Shown here: in pieces, positions 25,618-34,793 of the stretch | Position numbering within the stretch: position 1 is the stretch's first letter | How the letters are laid out: each line of letters opens with the position of its first letter | NCBI GenBank assembly: GCA_045654205.1 | Contig: JAZOMZ010000011.1 | Span: 124,001-188,000 of the forward strand | Length of the DNA: 64,000 nucleotides | Reading direction: 5' to 3' | DNA from: Enterocola sp045654205 | Lineage (GTDB): Bacteria > Bacteroidota > Bacteroidia > Bacteroidales > Paludibacteraceae | Notes under the pieces: model-generated | The model's input: only the letters and a program-made list of their open reading frames with translations | What the model was told of the DNA's origin: nothing | Databases searched by the model: none | Position numbers and translations under genes: made by a program

Positions 25618-26463
25618 TTAGTTATAACTTTCTTCTTCACCACGATTGTATCTTTTTTGAAGCCACACCCTATAAACCACTTCGTTGTTAGCGTCAAGTA
25701 ACTCGCAAACCACATTATCTCCTTTTTTCAAGGATTTAAGGATAGTTGTATCCACTTTTGCATATCCTTCAATATATTGTGCAAATTCTTTTCTTATCAA
25801 AGCCAACGAATCTGCTTCTATTTCCGCACATACAAAAGCATGTGGAAATTGATATATAACCGTAACCTCTGTATCAGCCATACTTTCTGTTTGTTCCAAT
25901 TCATATTCAGACACTTGCTCGATATGCTTAGCAGCCTTACTTTGCTCGTTCACGTATACATAATAACCACCCAATATCAAAAACAAAACAAGCAAGACAT
26001 AAACAGATAATAGTATTTTTTCAAACTTATTCCACGTGCGCGCTTCTGCGGGTATAACATCTTTTACTTGGTTAGAACAGCGTAAATAGACAAGCCAAAT
26101 AACACACTGCACGCATCCTCCTATGGAATAGGTATATAAAACAGGTTGCGCACCTACCCACCCTAACATCAATATCACCACGCCGAGCATAATACGCATA
26201 ATTAGAAAGGTTCTTGCCAACGATACGGCATTGCTTTTTTCTAATACAAACGCCCTAACCGTTGCTACGCCTATTAGTAAAGGAAAAACATCATACAACA
26301 AGATAAAAATAGACACATCCAAATCTGCATGCTGGCTGATTAGTAATATCAAGCTGAGTACTACAGACAGAATACTACCCAATCCCACCCAAACGTACAC
26401 AAAAAAGGCTAACCAGCCTTTAATATCTTTTTCTTTTTTGGTCGAAATTTCTGGTGCATCCAT
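25618..26463 (-). CDS. DUF2569-type membrane protein
   Basis: 281 residues. The N-terminal KGWLAFFVYVWVGLGSILSVVLSL matches the WL-F opening of DUF2569 proteins. About five membrane helices are seen, four in residues 15-135 and one near 155-175, followed by a soluble C-terminal domain of about 100 residues (FPHAFVCAEIEADSLALIRKEFAQYIE). Function is unknown. It stands between a glycosyltransferase and mltG, with 12-16-nt gaps, and is probably cotranscribed with both. Confidence 0.72.
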   Translation of the reverse strand: MDAPEISTKKEKDIKGWLAFFVYVWVGLGSILSVVLSLILLISQHADLDVSIFILLYDVFPLLIGVATVRAFVLEKSNAVSLARTFLIMRIMLGVVILMLGWVGAQPVLYTYSIGGCVQCVIWLVYLRCSNQVKDVIPAEARTWNKFEKILLSVYVLLVLFLILGGYYVYVNEQSKAAKHIEQVSEYELEQTESMADTEVTVIYQFPHAFVCAEIEADSLALIRKEFAQYIEGYAKVDTTILKSLKKGDNVVCELLDANNEVVYRVWLQKRYNRGEEESYN

Positions 26464-26475
26464 AGTAAATCTATA

Positions 26476-27864
26476 TTAAAAATCCATATTCTTTTGCATC
26501 CTCGCTGCAATTTCTATTGTGCGAAGTTTGTCTTTATAGAAATTGTTGGCGTTTACTTTGTCGATGGCAAGAGCTGCGTCTGAGTTACCTTCCCAACGAC
26601 GACAAAGATAAAGAGAATTATAAATTCTACCAATTTGATATTCACGAGAAAAACGCAAACCTAAAGCATAATCCTCTCCATAACTTACGTTAGGCACGCC
26701 ATATTCACGAAGTAGCGGAGTGAAAAACGCACGTGGAGCACCCAAACCATTAATGCGAAGCGCATTGTTGCGTCCATTGTCTGGAGTCCATTCCGCGTGG
26801 TCGATAAGCCCAGGAGGAAGCACTTCTAGGTTGAAGTTTGTCATAGTATATGAGCCAATAAGCATAGCACAATTTTGTGCATAAAACTCATCAACCACTT
26901 GTTGAAGTACATTGTCACCATCGTAAAGGTCGTCGCTATCTAGTTGCACAGCAAACTTGCCACAAGCAGGATTGTTTACACCTTCCATCCAACAACCACC
27001 AATGCCAAGAGTGGTAGATTCTGGCACAATATGCACCAAACGAGCATCTTCCGCTGCAAGTTCTTTTAGCAACTCGGTTGTGCCATCAGTAGAATGATTG
27101 TCAATGACAATTACATTGAATGGGAATGATGTTTTTTGACTAAGAGCAGAACGCACTGCATCTGCCACAGTTTTCACGCGGTTGCGCACTGGAATAATCA
27201 CAGAAGCCTCATTTTCAAATGCCACTCCAGAGAAGTCTACATCTTTAAATTTAGGTTCTAAATATGCTCCTGTTTCCTTTAAATATGCAGTGAAAGCCTT
27301 TTCCATTTCAATTTGCACAGCACGATTGCGTGGATTTACATAGTCGAATTGCTTTTCGCCACTTTTGCGAGTATCTTCTTCCATTTCGGTATAAAGCACC
27401 TCGTCTATATGACAAAAGTCTGCCATATTTGAAAGCGCAAGACGAATAGCATACCATGTTGCAAACTCATATTTGCCTATATTAATTGCCTTTACATCCT
27501 CTACTCTTACTAGCACAAGAGAGCCAAAATTGAAATCGTCGCGAACGCTACCCAGCTGATACTCAATAGTTGGCACTACGCTGGTTTCACCGTTCATTAC
27601 TTGATAGTAGTTTGAATAAACCATCGAAGCACCCGTGTCGTTTGCCACAGAAAGGAAACGTTTAACAGATGTTTTTGAAATTTCTATTGGCGAAGTTTTT
27701 GTATAAAGCAACGCATAATCGGTGTTCAGACCTTGTAATAAAGGTAGTAGCGATGCATCGCCAATGTTTTTTCCTAAAACTACGCATTCGTTCACTCCTG
27801 CGTTTAAAAATGATTGTTGCAACGCGTCGTCTTGTTGCAAAAGAACTGCTGTGATTGTATTCAT
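26476..27864 (-). CDS. Family 2 glycosyltransferase with a degenerate N-terminal half
   Basis: 462 residues. The GT-A core starts near 210: SVIIPVRNRVKTVADAVRSAL, VIVIDNHSTDGT and the divalent-metal site FAVQLDSDDLYDG. Residues 1-200 look like a second, eroded GT-A domain (TDYALLYTK...GASMVYSNYYQ) without a clear DxD. Such proteins move activated sugars onto polysaccharide or glycoprotein acceptors in the cytosol. The gene follows the amidase-like gene, with a repeat in the 89-nt gap. Confidence 0.88.
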   Translation of the reverse strand: MNTITAVLLQQDDALQQSFLNAGVNECVVLGKNIGDASLLPLLQGLNTDYALLYTKTSPIEISKTSVKRFLSVANDTGASMVYSNYYQVMNGETSVVPTIEYQLGSVRDDFNFGSLVLVRVEDVKAINIGKYEFATWYAIRLALSNMADFCHIDEVLYTEMEEDTRKSGEKQFDYVNPRNRAVQIEMEKAFTAYLKETGAYLEPKFKDVDFSGVAFENEASVIIPVRNRVKTVADAVRSALSQKTSFPFNVIVIDNHSTDGTTELLKELAAEDARLVHIVPESTTLGIGGCWMEGVNNPACGKFAVQLDSDDLYDGDNVLQQVVDEFYAQNCAMLIGSYTMTNFNLEVLPPGLIDHAEWTPDNGRNNALRINGLGAPRAFFTPLLREYGVPNVSYGEDYALGLRFSREYQIGRIYNSLYLCRRWEGNSDAALAIDKVNANNFYKDKLRTIEIAARMQKNMDF

Positions 27865-27910
27865 TGTTGGTTATTTGTTTAGTTGTTTTCGTCGGGCACT
27901 TATTCCCTGT

Positions 27911-27943
27911 CGGTCATCTACACGTCGACAGGCTCAGTGACCG
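27911..27943. repeat. Hairpin repeat with the CTGAGC-TCGA core between two genes
   Basis: CGGTCA (27911-27916) pairs with TGACCG (27938-27943). The interior has GTCGACAGGCTCAGTGAC (27924-27941), an exact inverted match of 18 nt to 29941-29958. CCTGTCG next to it can alternatively pair with CGACAGG. Confidence 0.7.
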
Positions 27944-27953
27944 ATTTTCCTAA

Positions 27954-30626
27954 TTATTCTAACATTTTCTTCATCAATAACATACGTTGTTCGTCGGTGA
28001 TGATGCACTCAAATGGGAATCCTGCCACTATGATGTTTGCTCTCTTTCCTACCCTAATTGCCGCAGGTAGTTCTGTATCTGCATAGTGAAAAATCACTTT
28101 TGTTTTCCTATCCACACCAGCGAGCGACTGTACATTTTGCACAAAATATTGTTTGTTATTTGGCAACATTTGTAAGTGATAAAACTCACGCTCATCTGGC
28201 GATGAAATCACCCCATTTTGAGTAGCAGAATCACTTTTTAGCGTGTAACGCAAACCCTTTTGTGTGAAAATTTCAGACTTCTTTGAAGAAGCAACGTAAG
28301 CACCAGTTATGATAAGTTTTGTTTTCTTTTTCTGAACATAGTTAAACAAAACTTGCTGTAATTCTGTAGGATACAATTCAAATAAAGGAGCATCACATTG
28401 CTCGCCAAGAATCAAATCCACCACTTCATAGTTCTCCAACGGCACCTTTGGAGTTAAGCCATCGGCAAGCGTCCTTTTACTACATGAAGAGAACGAAAAT
28501 CCGTTGTCGCGCAACGCCTTGCCGTGAATATATGGATAATTAAACGTATTTCCTTGAATTACCATAGCCGTATCTCTGGCCGACGCACCCGAGCCTGGAT
28601 TGTTGTCGTTTCTGTAAGGTACTCCTTGCTTAAACTCATATTGATGACCCACAAAAGACAAATCGTAATGATAAGGCACACCGTGGTCCAACTTATGTTT
28701 AAAGCCTGCTTCTGTATCTGTTACAAAATAATGAGGCGACGCCACTCTATCAAACGCATTAATAATCAACGCTTCACCATTAGAATTCGACAACTGACAC
28801 ACAGCCAACTCCTCTGAAGGAAAACTTTCTCCACCTTGATTTAGTGCCACTACCTTGAAGCGATACAACACATCTTTTTCCACTGGCAAAGTTATAGAAG
28901 TGTTTTTTACCACCACTCCACTATCAAAACTGCCGTCTTCTTTGCAAGTAAAAACTTTATAATGAGTAGGATATGCAGACTCTTCAAGTTTATCCACCAT
29001 TGGAGTCCAACTCAAGTGCACAGAATCCGCATCGAGCAATGCAGAAAATTTTTCAACAGGCAATGGTTGCACCACATAACCTACGCCATACATTTCTGAA
29101 AGGTAACGAAGCGAAGCTTTGTAAATAGCCCTTGCCACAGTAAACTGAAATGCAGGATGATGCGCATATTTCATATCGGCAAAGTTTTGGTGCGAAAGCA
29201 ATTCTATAATAAGCGATGGCACGGCTGGAATGCGAGTTTCTACATAACTGCGATGCCAAATGCCACGTGATGGCCATTCTATATTAAAATTGCCACGCAA
29301 ATCAGACACCAATTGCTTTAGCACATAATTTGCAAAGTCATTGTTAGTAAGCTGGTTATATCCTGTTGGCGACAGAGAATCGGAAGTACAAACCATAAGT
29401 GTACCAATTATACTGTCTGGAGTACCCACCCCTGCATCGGTATGCACAGCAAGGGATAAATCCAACGGAATACGCACACCAGGATAATCTGGATTTACTT
29501 GCGAACCACCGCTCAAATAGTTTGTCCATTTTGCCCTACCATAAAGGTCGTCGTAATAATCGTTGTCTTTATCTGGTTTTTGCTTATACAAAATACTATC
29601 TGGAGCACCAAACTGACGCAAATAATACACCGCCGCATCCACAAAGGCAGGAAGATTATCATCCAGCACACTACAACCACCACCCACATGCACTCGAGTA
29701 ATATCCCATTTTTTTTTATCCGCATCATTGTAAAAACGCACCTCAACGCTGTCTTTTATATAAAGTGGGTCTAAATATAGCCAAGTATCGCCACCTATTG
29801 TGGTATTTATTTGATACGACGTTGTCACTCCCCCATGAAGCACATCGCACCTTAGTTTTGTTGCCTTGCACCCAGTTGGATATGCCACTCTCACCCAGTA
29901 AGTATCTGGATGGGTAACGCGACCTTTGAAGATCTTTTCGGTCACTGAGCCTGTCGACCCCACTAACTCCACACCCTCGCTATGCCAATCTCTTTCGCGA
30001 GGCATATACACCTCAGCCCCAGCATTTCGAAGCATCGGAAGCAGATAATTCAGCACAATTTGTGTGCTAAGCATATCCTCCACCGTGCCAAAAAGCGACG
30101 GACGTTGCCAACGAATTTTATCATTATTTTTGTCGTAATAAAGCCCATGACTATTCCAAAGGGAAATATTTCTGCCAAGCAGACCTTGTGATGGTTTCCA
30201 AGGATTTGACAAATGCGTAAGTGCCACTTGCCCAGTCTTATAAGGCAAGTATCTACTCTTGTCAACATCACTTTTTTTACGAAGATAGTTTGGAATAAAC
30301 TCCTCAATAGGATGTTTTCGGCTTACAATGCTAAGTTTGTATTGAGAATATGAAGGCGGAAGTTGCGCACGCAGCGAATCATAAATATCCGCCACAATGC
30401 TATCGTTCATTGGAATATTTGACAGATGCTCACTCACTTCTACTGTGCATTTCTTGCCATCTATCACAATCGACTCCACCTTATACTCATTTAACACATT
30501 GTTTATAACGGTGGTATGATATGAAAAATTTTTAAGCGGCAACTTACGCACCTTTGTAGGCTTCGCCAACGCAGAAAAGCCTAACACACAAAGGATTACA
30601 AGTATAATTGAGAATCGTTTTAGCAT
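27954..30626 (-). CDS. Large secreted amidase-like protein (N-acetylmuramoyl-L-alanine amidase fold with inserted domain)
   Basis: 890 residues with a signal peptide (1-21). Residues about 145-215 (LLGRNISLWNSHGLYYD...YLLPMLRNAGAEVYMPRERDW) and 395-510 (VHTDAGVGTPDS...SLIIELLSHQNFADMKYAHHPAFQFTVARAIYKA) give the split Amidase_3 pattern with His, Glu and His ligands, interrupted by a beta-rich golvesin-like domain (about 230-330). A fibronectin type III module (about 530-620) and a C-terminal domain follow. Bacteroides relatives are often labelled xanthan lyase, but the core predicts a peptidoglycan amidase in the periplasm or outside. Codons near residue 230 (GSTGSVTEK) coincide with the dispersed repeat at 29941-29958. 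Confidence 0.75.
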   Translation of the reverse strand: MLKRFSIILVILCVLGFSALAKPTKVRKLPLKNFSYHTTVINNVLNEYKVESIVIDGKKCTVEVSEHLSNIPMNDSIVADIYDSLRAQLPPSYSQYKLSIVSRKHPIEEFIPNYLRKKSDVDKSRYLPYKTGQVALTHLSNPWKPSQGLLGRNISLWNSHGLYYDKNNDKIRWQRPSLFGTVEDMLSTQIVLNYLLPMLRNAGAEVYMPRERDWHSEGVELVGSTGSVTEKIFKGRVTHPDTYWVRVAYPTGCKATKLRCDVLHGGVTTSYQINTTIGGDTWLYLDPLYIKDSVEVRFYNDADKKKWDITRVHVGGGCSVLDDNLPAFVDAAVYYLRQFGAPDSILYKQKPDKDNDYYDDLYGRAKWTNYLSGGSQVNPDYPGVRIPLDLSLAVHTDAGVGTPDSIIGTLMVCTSDSLSPTGYNQLTNNDFANYVLKQLVSDLRGNFNIEWPSRGIWHRSYVETRIPAVPSLIIELLSHQNFADMKYAHHPAFQFTVARAIYKASLRYLSEMYGVGYVVQPLPVEKFSALLDADSVHLSWTPMVDKLEESAYPTHYKVFTCKEDGSFDSGVVVKNTSITLPVEKDVLYRFKVVALNQGGESFPSEELAVCQLSNSNGEALIINAFDRVASPHYFVTDTEAGFKHKLDHGVPYHYDLSFVGHQYEFKQGVPYRNDNNPGSGASARDTAMVIQGNTFNYPYIHGKALRDNGFSFSSCSKRTLADGLTPKVPLENYEVVDLILGEQCDAPLFELYPTELQQVLFNYVQKKKTKLIITGAYVASSKKSEIFTQKGLRYTLKSDSATQNGVISSPDEREFYHLQMLPNNKQYFVQNVQSLAGVDRKTKVIFHYADTELPAAIRVGKRANIIVAGFPFECIITDEQRMLLMKKMLE
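29941..29958. repeat. Copy of the CTGAGC-TCGA repeat inside the amidase-like gene
   Basis: GTCACTGAGCCTGTCGAC is the exact reverse complement of 27924-27941 and is read in frame as part of the protein. Confidence 0.75.
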
Positions 30627-30822
30627 ACCTTAAAAACAACTCCAAATGTACGATTTTTTTGTGAGAAATAAAGCAGAAAAACTGCTCACATTTCTTACAA
30701 AATCTAAAAAGTTTGCTAAAACGAGTGTCTTCCTTAGAAAGTTTCCTTAAAAAAACGATTTAGAGGCTCATTTACAGGACCATTTTATTGGGTCATTTAT
30801 TGGATCATCATTCCCCTACACC
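30627..30822. other. Intergenic stretch without recognisable gene
   Basis: About 200 nt between the start of the amidase-like gene and the end of the rtcB remnant. Apart from short imperfect repeats of TTTATTGGGTCA and TTTATTGGATCA near 30783-30810, nothing supported is seen. Confidence 0.5.
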
Positions 30823-31374
30823 CTACTCGGCAGCTTTGAAGTTGAATATTGGTTTGATGGTGTTGATGATGGTTACCGTATCGGAAATATTATCAACAAT
30901 CCCATTATCATTTTTCTATTAAGTACCGCCCAACGTTGACAAAGTTTCATGTCGTGTAAGTAATTTTCTTTCTGTTCACCTTGCAAAAAACACAAAGCCT
31001 TTGGAAGTAAAGTTTCACCATCTTTGGTAAGACTTTTTATCGCCATTTGTTGATAAAAATCTGCTACCTGTTTACCTAATTGCCTTTAGGATATAATCAT
31101 TAAACTCGTGAAAATCAATATCCCTCTCACACTTAAATGGTTGAACTAAAATGCCACAACCTATATCCACTCCAACTATATTTGGAATTACCTTATCTCC
31201 CAAATCTCCTGTGAACCCAATCACACATCCTGCACCTGCGTGCACATCGGGCATAATACGAATCTTGCAACCGCTAAACACATCAATAGAAAGCAGTTTC
31301 ATAATTTGCTCTAAAGCAACATCTTCCACATTGTCTGTGAAAATCTTTACATCATAATTTTCAATTAACTTCAT
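30823..31374 (-). pseudogene. rtcB: RtcB RNA ligase pseudogene (two internal deletions)
   Basis: The first 98 codons are a good RtcB N-terminus: IMPDVHAGAGCVIGFTGDLGD and PNIVGVDIGCGI (metal and GTP region). The frame then stops at 31072-31074. A second frame resumes with LGKQVADFYQQMA and LCFLQGEQKENYLHDMKLCQ, which belong about 65 residues further on in intact RtcB, and breaks near 30915. A third frame ends with SDTVTIINTIKPIFNFKAAE and a stop at 30823-30825, as at the C-terminus of RtcB. Central sequence with the guanylylated His is gone. An intact-looking promoter remains (31401-31408). RtcB joins RNA ends with 2',3'-cyclic phosphate; this copy cannot. Confidence 0.85.
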
Positions 31375-31400
31375 CTAACTTTTTAAATCTAAATTTTCTG

Positions 31401-31408
31401 CAAAAATA
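31401..31408 (-). promoter_or_regulatory. Surviving -7 box of the rtcB pseudogene
   Basis: TATTTTTG on the minus strand, 27 nt before the ATG at 31372-31374. Confidence 0.5.
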
Positions 31409-31448
31409 CATCCACACTACGCAGTTTTTTTGCGCAATAATAAAAAAA

Positions 31449-32936
31449 TCACAATCTCACCTGCCAAAATTTGTCTAATAGTTCTTTATATGAATAGTTA
31501 CCACCGGGGTATTTGTTTCCTGCGTCTGTACATAACCCATAGAATTTAGCTCCGTTATTTTGTGCCTTCACGACTCTTTCTTCTAATTCTTCATTAAGAG
31601 AAGAGAATTGAAAATCACTCACTATCAGTGAATCTGCATATCTATAGGTTTCAGTATCTAGTTGGCATAATATTTCTTTAATCATTTCGTGTCCATCAGA
31701 ACCTCCTGAAAGACAATTCTTTAAGAAATCCATCAACTTATCTTGCCCATCTTCACTACTTAAATCTAATGTCCTCGAATTTACAGAAAAGTTAATCACA
31801 TAAAGCGGTCGCTTTGTTATTTTTGCTATTTCATACACCTTTGTCACTACCCATTTTGCAAATTCCATTGGTTTACCATACATAGAACCACTAGTATCAA
31901 TGGAAATTATAATTGGACCTTTCACGTTTGCAGATGATTGTTGTGTACTCATTTTCATTTCCTTTGGAAAAGACGAAAATTGTTGCAACTGTTTGCTAGC
32001 AAAGCGTTGATAAAACAAAATTTCAGTGGCAGGCTCTGCAAAATATGAAAACTCAGTGGGAAGCATATCCATAATTCTATTGCCAGAGGTCACACCATCT
32101 ATATCCTCAAAAGGTGGTGACGGATATGTGTATTGCAACATAGCCTCCATCTTCGACTTGAATGTATTCTCACTCGCAGTTCTGCCAAGAAGATTTACTA
32201 TTTCTGTTATTAAACCCTCATGTTTTTTATAAAGACCTGCGTCTAGTAATTTTTCAAATCCATTATCAAAGATTTCAACATCTGATAATACGTTTAACTT
32301 GCTAATCTTTCTTTTTTGCTGTTCATAATCATCTGTTTCATCAAAATCGTCACCCAAAAAATCAGCATCTTCATCGTCATTAAATTCTTCAGGTTCTTCA
32401 AACTCTTTTTCATTGACAATTTTAGAAACCTTAGCATAAACTTTATTATTGAGAAGTTCTGTCCACTTACTCATAAATTCATAAAATATCCTCTTAATAT
32501 CTTCTGCGTCATTGCTAGAATATATTCTTTCGTCGTAAAACAAAACATCCAACATATTTTCACTATAACAATGCCACCTTAAGAAGCAAGCCATGTCGGA
32601 CCAAATAGATTTTATATCATTCGCTGATATGCATTCCCTACACAATTTATGATATAGTATTTCGCGTTTATCATGAAGCAACGACTCTTCTACCACATCA
32701 TAAACCTCATCAAGTATTTCCACCAACATATTGGTAACAACTGCACCAAAGAGTGGTTGATTCGCATGTTTAGATTCTTTTGCCACATCTACCCAATACT
32801 GCACGAATGGCCACAATGGGTAATCGTACAAATACGGCAAATTGTACGGCACATTCTGTGAACTAAACATCTTATTAATTTGGTCTTCGTACCACTTTAG
32901 CGAAGATTCTTTATGGGAAACGCTTTTTTTGTTCAT
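31449..32936 (-). CDS. viaA: ViaA-like VWA-domain protein
   Basis: 495 residues. The C-terminal von Willebrand A domain has a complete MIDAS: IISIDTSGSMYG (Asp347, Ser349, Ser351), later SGGSDGHEMI and LIVSDFQFSS. The long N-terminal helical region (1-330) includes an acidic low-complexity stretch (about 178-205, rich in Glu/Asp). It overlaps the upstream MoxR ATPase by 26 nt. In E. coli RavA-ViaA the pair acts on respiratory complexes and sensitises cells to aminoglycosides. The role in Bacteroidales is not established, and the assignment to ViaA rests on architecture and gene pairing. Confidence 0.82.
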   Translation of the reverse strand: MNKKSVSHKESSLKWYEDQINKMFSSQNVPYNLPYLYDYPLWPFVQYWVDVAKESKHANQPLFGAVVTNMLVEILDEVYDVVEESLLHDKREILYHKLCRECISANDIKSIWSDMACFLRWHCYSENMLDVLFYDERIYSSNDAEDIKRIFYEFMSKWTELLNNKVYAKVSKIVNEKEFEEPEEFNDDEDADFLGDDFDETDDYEQQKRKISKLNVLSDVEIFDNGFEKLLDAGLYKKHEGLITEIVNLLGRTASENTFKSKMEAMLQYTYPSPPFEDIDGVTSGNRIMDMLPTEFSYFAEPATEILFYQRFASKQLQQFSSFPKEMKMSTQQSSANVKGPIIISIDTSGSMYGKPMEFAKWVVTKVYEIAKITKRPLYVINFSVNSRTLDLSSEDGQDKLMDFLKNCLSGGSDGHEMIKEILCQLDTETYRYADSLIVSDFQFSSLNEELEERVVKAQNNGAKFYGLCTDAGNKYPGGNYSYKELLDKFWQVRL

Positions 32937-34128
32937 AAATAGTATCCTCTATTTTTTCCATTTTAGCGTTGAAATCAGACATATATGCGTCTATTAAATT
33001 TATGTCCTCTTGACTCACAAATATATTATCGCCTTTGCGAAACTGATTTAAACCAGTGAGTATCTTTCCTTCCAATACACTGATATCGTCTTCGGTCTTA
33101 GACAAGAAAGATTTTACACGCTCCGCCTCTGTGTTTTTTCTTCCTTTTGATAGTGGATCTACCCAAATGCGTCGTTGTTTTATTGTGTTTAGTTGTTCCA
33201 CAATAGACTCAAACTCTTTAGTTTCTTTATAAACTTTAGCAGAAAGAATAGCAGTAGTAATCAATGGAATTTCTTGCACTTGATTCCATAGGCAATGGCG
33301 TAGCAAAATAAGATCTGACCAATCAACAGACTTTCTATCATTTAAAAACGCAGAAGTTCTGAGTAATTTGCTTATTTTCACCCACCTACGGTCTGATACA
33401 TAAATATTATTCTCTTTATTTTGTGAGAATAATTTTCTGAGTTGCGTTATATAAAGCATAATATCATCTGGCAATGTTACCTTCGATATTTCGTTTTGCC
33501 ACTGTGAAAAAACTTTTTCTGTAATGAGTAAGTTTTTAGATATATTGATAGGTTCATTTTGTTCACCACGAAGCATTTTGTAAAAGTTATTTTCGTCTTT
33601 TACCGACTCAGAAATCACCCTCAAAATAAAGCGGTCCCAGATAGCCTCCAATCCTGACCCTTCTTCTGGAATTTCATTACTTGCAGCCACAAGAAGCTTC
33701 ATTGGGAGAACCACCTTTGTTCTACCATTTGTAAAAATCTTTTCATTTAAGACTGTGAGCAAAGAATTCTGAATAGCAGGACCAGCCTTCCAGATTTCGT
33801 CTAAAAAAACCACGTCTGCCGATGGTAAATAACCTTCTACCTGACGTTCGTAAGTGTCATTATCCTTAAGTTTCTTGATACTTACAGGACCAAATATCTC
33901 ATCGGGCGTAGAAAAACGAGACATTAAGTACTCAAAAGAAGTTGCATCTTGGAAAATCATTTTTAGCCTTCTCGACACCTCACTCTTTGCCGTACCCGGA
34001 AGCCCTAAAAGGAAATAACTCTCACCTGCTACCGCACACAGTATGCCCAAAGCTAGCAAATGATCTTTCTCATATAGTCCCTTACCTATCTCAGAAAGTA
34101 AATTCTCTATTTGTTCTTTTACTGCCAT
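32911..34128 (-). CDS. ravA: RavA-like MoxR AAA+ ATPase
   Basis: 405 residues from the ATG at 34126-34128 (MAVKEQIENLL). Walker A is GLPGTAKS (42-49), Walker B is VVFLDEIWKAG (Asp110-Glu111), and sensor and arginine-finger segments follow (LLVAASNEIPE, WDRFILR). The C-terminal 150 residues contain the helical region and end with an extended discoidal-like segment. A longer frame uses TTG at 34146, but this lies inside the -7 box TATATTTG (34144-34151), so the internal ATG is preferred. ATPase of the MoxR family; partners with the overlapping VWA gene. Confidence 0.88.
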   Translation of the reverse strand: MAVKEQIENLLSEIGKGLYEKDHLLALGILCAVAGESYFLLGLPGTAKSEVSRRLKMIFQDATSFEYLMSRFSTPDEIFGPVSIKKLKDNDTYERQVEGYLPSADVVFLDEIWKAGPAIQNSLLTVLNEKIFTNGRTKVVLPMKLLVAASNEIPEEGSGLEAIWDRFILRVISESVKDENNFYKMLRGEQNEPINISKNLLITEKVFSQWQNEISKVTLPDDIMLYITQLRKLFSQNKENNIYVSDRRWVKISKLLRTSAFLNDRKSVDWSDLILLRHCLWNQVQEIPLITTAILSAKVYKETKEFESIVEQLNTIKQRRIWVDPLSKGRKNTEAERVKSFLSKTEDDISVLEGKILTGLNQFRKGDNIFVSQEDINLIDAYMSDFNAKMEKIEDTIYEQKKRFP

Positions 34129-34143
34129 AATACTATTTTTTTG

Positions 34144-34151
34144 CAAATATA
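34144..34151 (-). promoter_or_regulatory. -7 box of ravA-viaA; decides the ravA start
   Basis: TATATTTG on the minus strand, 15 nt before the ATG. Upstream lies a hairpin TGTATC-AAAATGC-GATACA (34163-34181). Confidence 0.6.
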
Positions 34152-34195
34152 AAATCCACCATGTATCAAAATGCGATACAGGCGAAAAGTTTTTT

Positions 34196-34669
34196 TTACA
34201 AAATCTTTATTCCGTCAATTTCGTTAAAGAGTTCTTCACACCTTTCTAACGAAAGTAAAGACACCTGTCTGTGATAAAACTCACTGGTAAAATTTAAGTG
34301 TAACTTATAGATTAAATTTGCATCGTCAATAAACTTAAGAGCCTCATACTCAGAAATACCACATGCATCGGCAGAAATACCCGGAGTAAAAACCACATCT
34401 GGAGTGAAAATTTTCTTATTCAACCTCAGCGCGAGTGCAGAATACAGGTAAATTAGTGGAATAAGATATTCGTTACCTCTTTGAATCCAATATCCATCTA
34501 TCATTTCAGAAGGAATAATTCTCAAATCATTTGGTCTGTGTTTTGAAGGCGATTGTAATATTTTTAGAAGCACACCATTATCAAACACACGAGAATAATC
34601 GTAACCTTCCACTCCATTATACCCAGTATTTGGGTAAATTGTAAATTTTAATAATTCAGACAAATTCAT
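34196..34669 (-). CDS. Hypothetical protein next to ravA, 157 aa
   Basis: I do not recognise this family. The protein is soluble with mixed alpha-beta character: MNLSELLKFTIYPNTGYNGV at the start, RPNDLRIIPSEMIDGYWIQRGNEY in the middle, and helices (EYEALKFIDDANLIYKL, SLLSLERCEELFNEIDGI) towards the end. It has no signal peptide or membrane helix. It lies 67 nt upstream of ravA on the same strand, but a hairpin and the ravA promoter lie between, so cotranscription is uncertain. The region ahead of it is a near copy of the region ahead of the small leucine-rich-repeat gene. Confidence 0.6.
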   Translation of the reverse strand: MNLSELLKFTIYPNTGYNGVEGYDYSRVFDNGVLLKILQSPSKHRPNDLRIIPSEMIDGYWIQRGNEYLIPLIYLYSALALRLNKKIFTPDVVFTPGISADACGISEYEALKFIDDANLIYKLHLNFTSEFYHRQVSLLSLERCEELFNEIDGIKIL

Positions 34670-34686
34670 AACATTATTGTTTTATT

Positions 34687-34767
34687 GTTTACACTACAAA
34701 GAAATCAAACCTCTCTGCCATATTGCGACGGACATAAAAAAACTGCCAAAATAAATTTGACAGTCTA
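34687..34767 (-). repeat. Intergenic cassette, copy 1 (terminator and leader)
   Basis: On the minus strand: GACTGTC...GGCAGTT hairpin with T-run, then GTCGCAATATGGCAG and TTTCTTTGTAGTGTAAAC. A second copy lies at 36865-36947. Both lie immediately upstream of a minus-strand gene. Confidence 0.75.
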
Positions 34768-34793
34768 GTTAATAAAAGTTAGCAATGCTACTT

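Noticed and set aside
26231..26479. Plus-strand frame opposite the DUF2569 gene
   Set aside because: A mirror of membrane-helix codons; no supporting signal.
27669..27940. Plus-strand frames opposite the glycosyltransferase start
   Set aside because: No promoter, no homology, low-complexity composition; shadow frames.
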